Shown here one piece after another: positions 61,140 through 64,000 of a DNA stretch of 64,000 bases (its first letter is position 1; each line of letters starts with the position of its first letter). Origin of the DNA: Protonemura montana (taxonomy: Eukaryota > Arthropoda > Insecta > Plecoptera > Nemouridae); NCBI GenBank assembly GCA_947568835.1, contig OX387604.1, positions 18,691,076 through 18,755,075 of the forward strand, in the 5' to 3' direction. Both the position numbers and the translations under genes were made by a program. Under the pieces are notes generated by a model, which worked only from the letters and a program-made list of their open reading frames with translations, was not told the DNA's origin and searched no databases.

Positions 61140-61555
61140 CAGTGCAAAAGAGCCAGACACGCGGGATCCAGTGCAAAAGAGCCAGACACACGGGATCCAG
61201 TGCAAAAGAGCCAGACACACGGGATCCAGTGCAAAAGAGCCAGACGGGATCCAGTGCAAAAGAGCCAGACGGGACCCAGTGCAAAAGAGCCAGACACACG
61301 GGATCCAGTGCAAAAGAGCCAGACACGTGGGACCCAGTGCAAAAGAGCCAGACGGGACCCAGTGCAAAAGAGCCAGACACACGGGATCCAGTGCAAAAGA
61401 GCCAGACACACGGGATCCAGTGCAAAAGAGCCAGACGGGACCCAGTGCAAAAGAGCCAGACACACAGGATCCAGTGCAAAAGAGCCAGACACACGGGATC
61501 CAGTGCAAAAGAGCCAGACACGTGGGACCCAGTGCAAAAGAGCCAGACGGGACCC
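61140..61555. repeat. Minisatellite, 15 units of 29 or 25 bp
   Basis: Fifteen units of CAGTGCAAAAGAGCCAGAC followed by either ACACACGGGATC-type (10 long, 29 bp) or GGGATC/GGGACC (5 short, 25 bp) ends. The trio long, long with ACACGTGGGACC, short occurs twice (units 6-8 and 13-15), showing block duplication. No stop codon occurs in any of the three plus-strand frames, nor in three minus-strand frames, which explains six overlapping ORFs of about 140-180 codons; none is a gene. Confidence 0.97.
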
Positions 61556-63692
61556 GCTAAAGACCTGCTAAAAAGACAGACCAACCCGGGGTGCGACGTG
61601 CTATTGACGGGAAAACGAAGCTGATTACGAGCAAGCTCGAGTTGGGTACTTGAACAAATGATCGTGAAGACAGTACTGGCTCGATGATCGCGTTCGGTGC
61701 TTGGACTGACGAGGTTCTAGCCCAAGTTACGGAAGCGCAGGAGGTTGTTGGCGCGTGTTCTGACTTTGCTTTACGCAGATAAGGGACTAGGAATTGCACC
61801 CTTCAAAGTTTCAAATGAGAGTTTTTAAATAGACAAATCAATCAGTTTCTTCGTGAGCTTGTAAACTAACAAGGTCCGGAATATTCTTTTTGATGTGGCT
61901 GTTTGTGATTTCCTCCCTTTTGCGCCTTTCGGCGTTCCTTGAACCGTCCGAAAGACAGGAGGCCTCAAAGGCCCGACTTGAAAAGAATTCTCTGTTGGGC
62001 TTCGCGAACGATGTTTTCATGGCATTGTGATGGAGGCCTTCGCTGTATGTACTTGCGAAGCCGAATCTAATGTATTTAGAGCATATTTGCAATGTCATCG
62101 ATATTTAGTATTTACGTTAAAAAAAAGTCGCAGTAATCAATTCTAATAGAATGCAGAACGCGTAAACACACAAAAAATTCTCTGCCAATCATCATTAACA
62201 GAATGCTGATAATCGGGGTGCAGAGAAGAAGCGTGATTATTAAATTCGGAACTTTGGCCCTACAACATGAGCAGATTTCGAGAAAATGTCAAGCTATGAA
62301 AGCTATTTTGACGGATAGAGCCTTGAAGACAGTGTTTTTGGGCCACATCTTTTGCGCCCTTTATAGGGAAATAATGCTCTCAAGCAAAATGCACAGGGTT
62401 TCCATATTTTCTGCTAGAAAGGCAACGTGGCTCAAATAGGGGTGGGGGTTAAAGACTAGGTCAGCTCAAGGCTACATCTGAGCAATCAAAAACCATAGAA
62501 AAATAACCGCCCGGCAAACGTGGGCACTAATGGGCAGATATTTTTATTTGAACTCATAAAACATCAAGAATCAAATATGCTATTTTCTTATTTGCAGAAT
62601 CAGTCATGATCCCAGTTTTAAAGAATATTTAGAAATGTATCACAATTGGCATTGCAACAGAAAGGCAGAAAACAAAACAAAATAGGTAGTTATTTGAAAA
62701 CATAGCACAGATTTCAAGCAGCTTCAGCTTTTGACAGCTTTTGAAAACTGAATCAATGGTATATATTTTGTTGTCTAGAATGTTTCTTCTTCTTTCTAAT
62801 GGAACTGGACCATTCATTTCTTTTCTGTTAATTCTTGCCTGAATTCTACATTTTTGCTACCAAAATAATAACCAGTACATCTTTCACTTGTTAGATAATT
62901 ATTCCATGTTGTCACTTTTTATACAAAAATGGCAAATCACTTTTTATTCTGCAAGAATTACAATGCAGCCTTGTGTCCAGTTAGTAAAATTGTGGTAATC
63001 AGATAATTGGCCAATATATTTATCAGACCATTAATTTGTTGACAAAACTGATAGGCTGAAGAATAATGCATAATTTGTAAAGTAACTAACTTAATGTCCT
63101 TTGGACTCCCACAAACTTGACATGGTATTAAATGTTGGCGGCAACAAAAAATGATAAAGTCTGACATACCTACTACGATAACTTACCGAGTTGCCTGGAT
63201 TCAAGATCGGCCAACTCCAAAATTTGAAATAAAGTCTCAAGTTGCAATTGCTTCAAAAAAAGGCCCTGCCACACACCTAGCCAGATGTTGGATTCGTAAG
63301 GTTTTGGTTCCCTTGCATCTAAAAATCCTTATTTCCTATCTTTGCTTGTTTGTAGTTGTTAATTAGTCTCACCGACTTTAATTCACCTTTATAAGACTAT
63401 TTTAGCAAGTCTCACAATTTTCCAATTACTCTTAACCCCGAAAGGAGGAGATAACCGGTTTAGAAGCACTTCAAATGTAGTCTTTAAATTTCCACCTCAA
63501 AAAAATATCCTGAGTGTAGAAATATGAAGTACCTATACCAAAAGTTTTACAAAAAATAACCCAAGTTCAAGCTTTTCATGTTAGTAGTTTTTAATTATTT
63601 TTGATCACCAGCAAGGGTTTTGATATCCAAAAACATTATAATGCAGTGATAATCTGTTTGTCGGCAGCTCATTGAGTGTGTTTGTGTTTTAG
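61556..63692. other. Intergenic or 5' intron of the downstream gene
   Basis: No exon recognised. 61600-62100 is GC-richer and could contain a promoter or noncoding exon of the downstream plus-strand gene. ORFs at 61557-61799 and 61838-62098 (minus) lack motifs. Confidence 0.4.
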
Positions 63693-63909
63693 GTACTGGC
63701 CAGAGCCGCACAGGGCCAGACTGAGCTCGTGGGCGGCAGAGTCGGAGACGGTGGAGTCGGAGAGTGATGCACGAGGGCAGTACGATGGTGACCCCTGCGC
63801 CAGGATACGATCACGGAGGGGAACATGGGGGCGCGCCCCCTCTGCCCCTTCCTCTCACCCATCAGCCAGACCAGGCACAGTTCGAGGCCGACAAACGATC
63901 CGTTTACAA
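63693..63909 (+). CDS. PKNOX: First coding exon of a PREP/PKNOX-type TALE homeobox gene (5' UTR plus 47 codons), continues beyond window
   Basis: After a strong acceptor (TGTGTTTGTGTTTTAG, ending 63692) the exon has an in-frame TGA at 63722 and then ATG at 63767. It reads MHEGSTMVTPAPGYDHGGEH, GGAPPLPLPLTHQPDQAQ and FEADKRSVY plus two bases, then a donor GTCAGT at 63910. In PREP/PKNOX and MEIS proteins, D-K-x-(A/S)-(I/V)-Y directly precedes the MEIS-A helix HPLFPLLALLFEKCE; the A-D-K-R-x-V-Y form is closer to PKNOX than to Meis/homothorax (D-K-D-A-I-Y). PKNOX proteins pair with PBC/Extradenticle to bind DNA in the nucleus. The homeodomain is not in the window, so this rests on one short motif and the exon border. 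A second possible start is ATG 63785. Confidence 0.55.
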
Positions 63910-64000
63910 GTCAGTACCGTGACCTGCGCCAAACAAACTTAACATCATGTTATAGCCTCTTATTAAGTGATGAATTTCTCCCTTCCATTATAACTTAACA

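Noticed and set aside
61030..61624. Six long ORFs on both strands
   Set aside because: All arise from the 29/25-bp minisatellite, which has no stop codon in any frame.

Overview
This window is eukaryotic, and almost certainly from an arthropod. It has spliced genes with GT-AG introns, a divergent ionotropic receptor (IR) of the arthropod type, a Son of sevenless (Sos) gene, and decayed hAT, LINE and LTR-type elements. The species cannot be named from the sequence. A non-dipteran insect or a crustacean would fit the intronless IR, the long repeat-filled introns and the satellite content. No bacterial, organellar or CRISPR-like content was seen. A 200-base N gap lies at 35805-36004.

Layout. 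(1) 1-19607, minus strand: Sos, the Ras/Rac exchange factor. Eighteen coding exons were placed, each with GT-AG borders and matching phase. They give about 931 residues, and the gene runs off the left edge inside the CDC25 domain. Its introns hold two hAT transposase remnants, a three-unit tRNA-like tandem array and an antisense LINE fragment. (2) 21553-27043, minus strand: a class B scavenger receptor (CD36 family) in nine exons, lacking only its first few codons. (3) 27425-29371, plus strand: an intronless 648-residue IR, head to head with the scavenger receptor and about 0.38 kb away. (4) 29.5-36 kb: repeat-rich DNA with a near-perfect 336-bp inverted repeat, a retrotransposon leader plus gag fragment, a LINE remnant, long G/C runs and the gap. 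(5) 36790-37219, minus strand: a small secreted peptide precursor, probably a neuropeptide, with a TATA box and initiator at the right spacing. (6) 39.46-42.34 kb: three adjacent satellite arrays with units of 14, 35 and 7 bp. (7) 42.3-54.4 kb: gene-poor, with SINE and LINE pieces. (8) 54407-56741, minus strand: a complete four-exon PAF acetylhydrolase IB catalytic subunit (228 aa, triad intact). (9) 56.8-63.7 kb: mostly noncoding, with a 15-copy minisatellite. (10) 63693-63909, plus strand: the first coding exon of a likely PREP/PKNOX TALE homeobox gene running off the right edge.

The genes do not form a pathway. Sos works in receptor tyrosine kinase signalling, PAFAH1B with LIS1/dynein or lipid signalling, the scavenger receptor in lipid or pathogen uptake, the IR in chemosensation, and the peptide precursor in secretion.

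The strongest unexpected signal is a dispersed family (six copies or pieces, all on the minus strand) whose head matches the internal-promoter region of 5S rRNA, i.e. a 5S-derived SINE (SINE3 type). Others are the long hairpin carrying a hammerhead-like core in each arm, and the unassigned peptide precursor.
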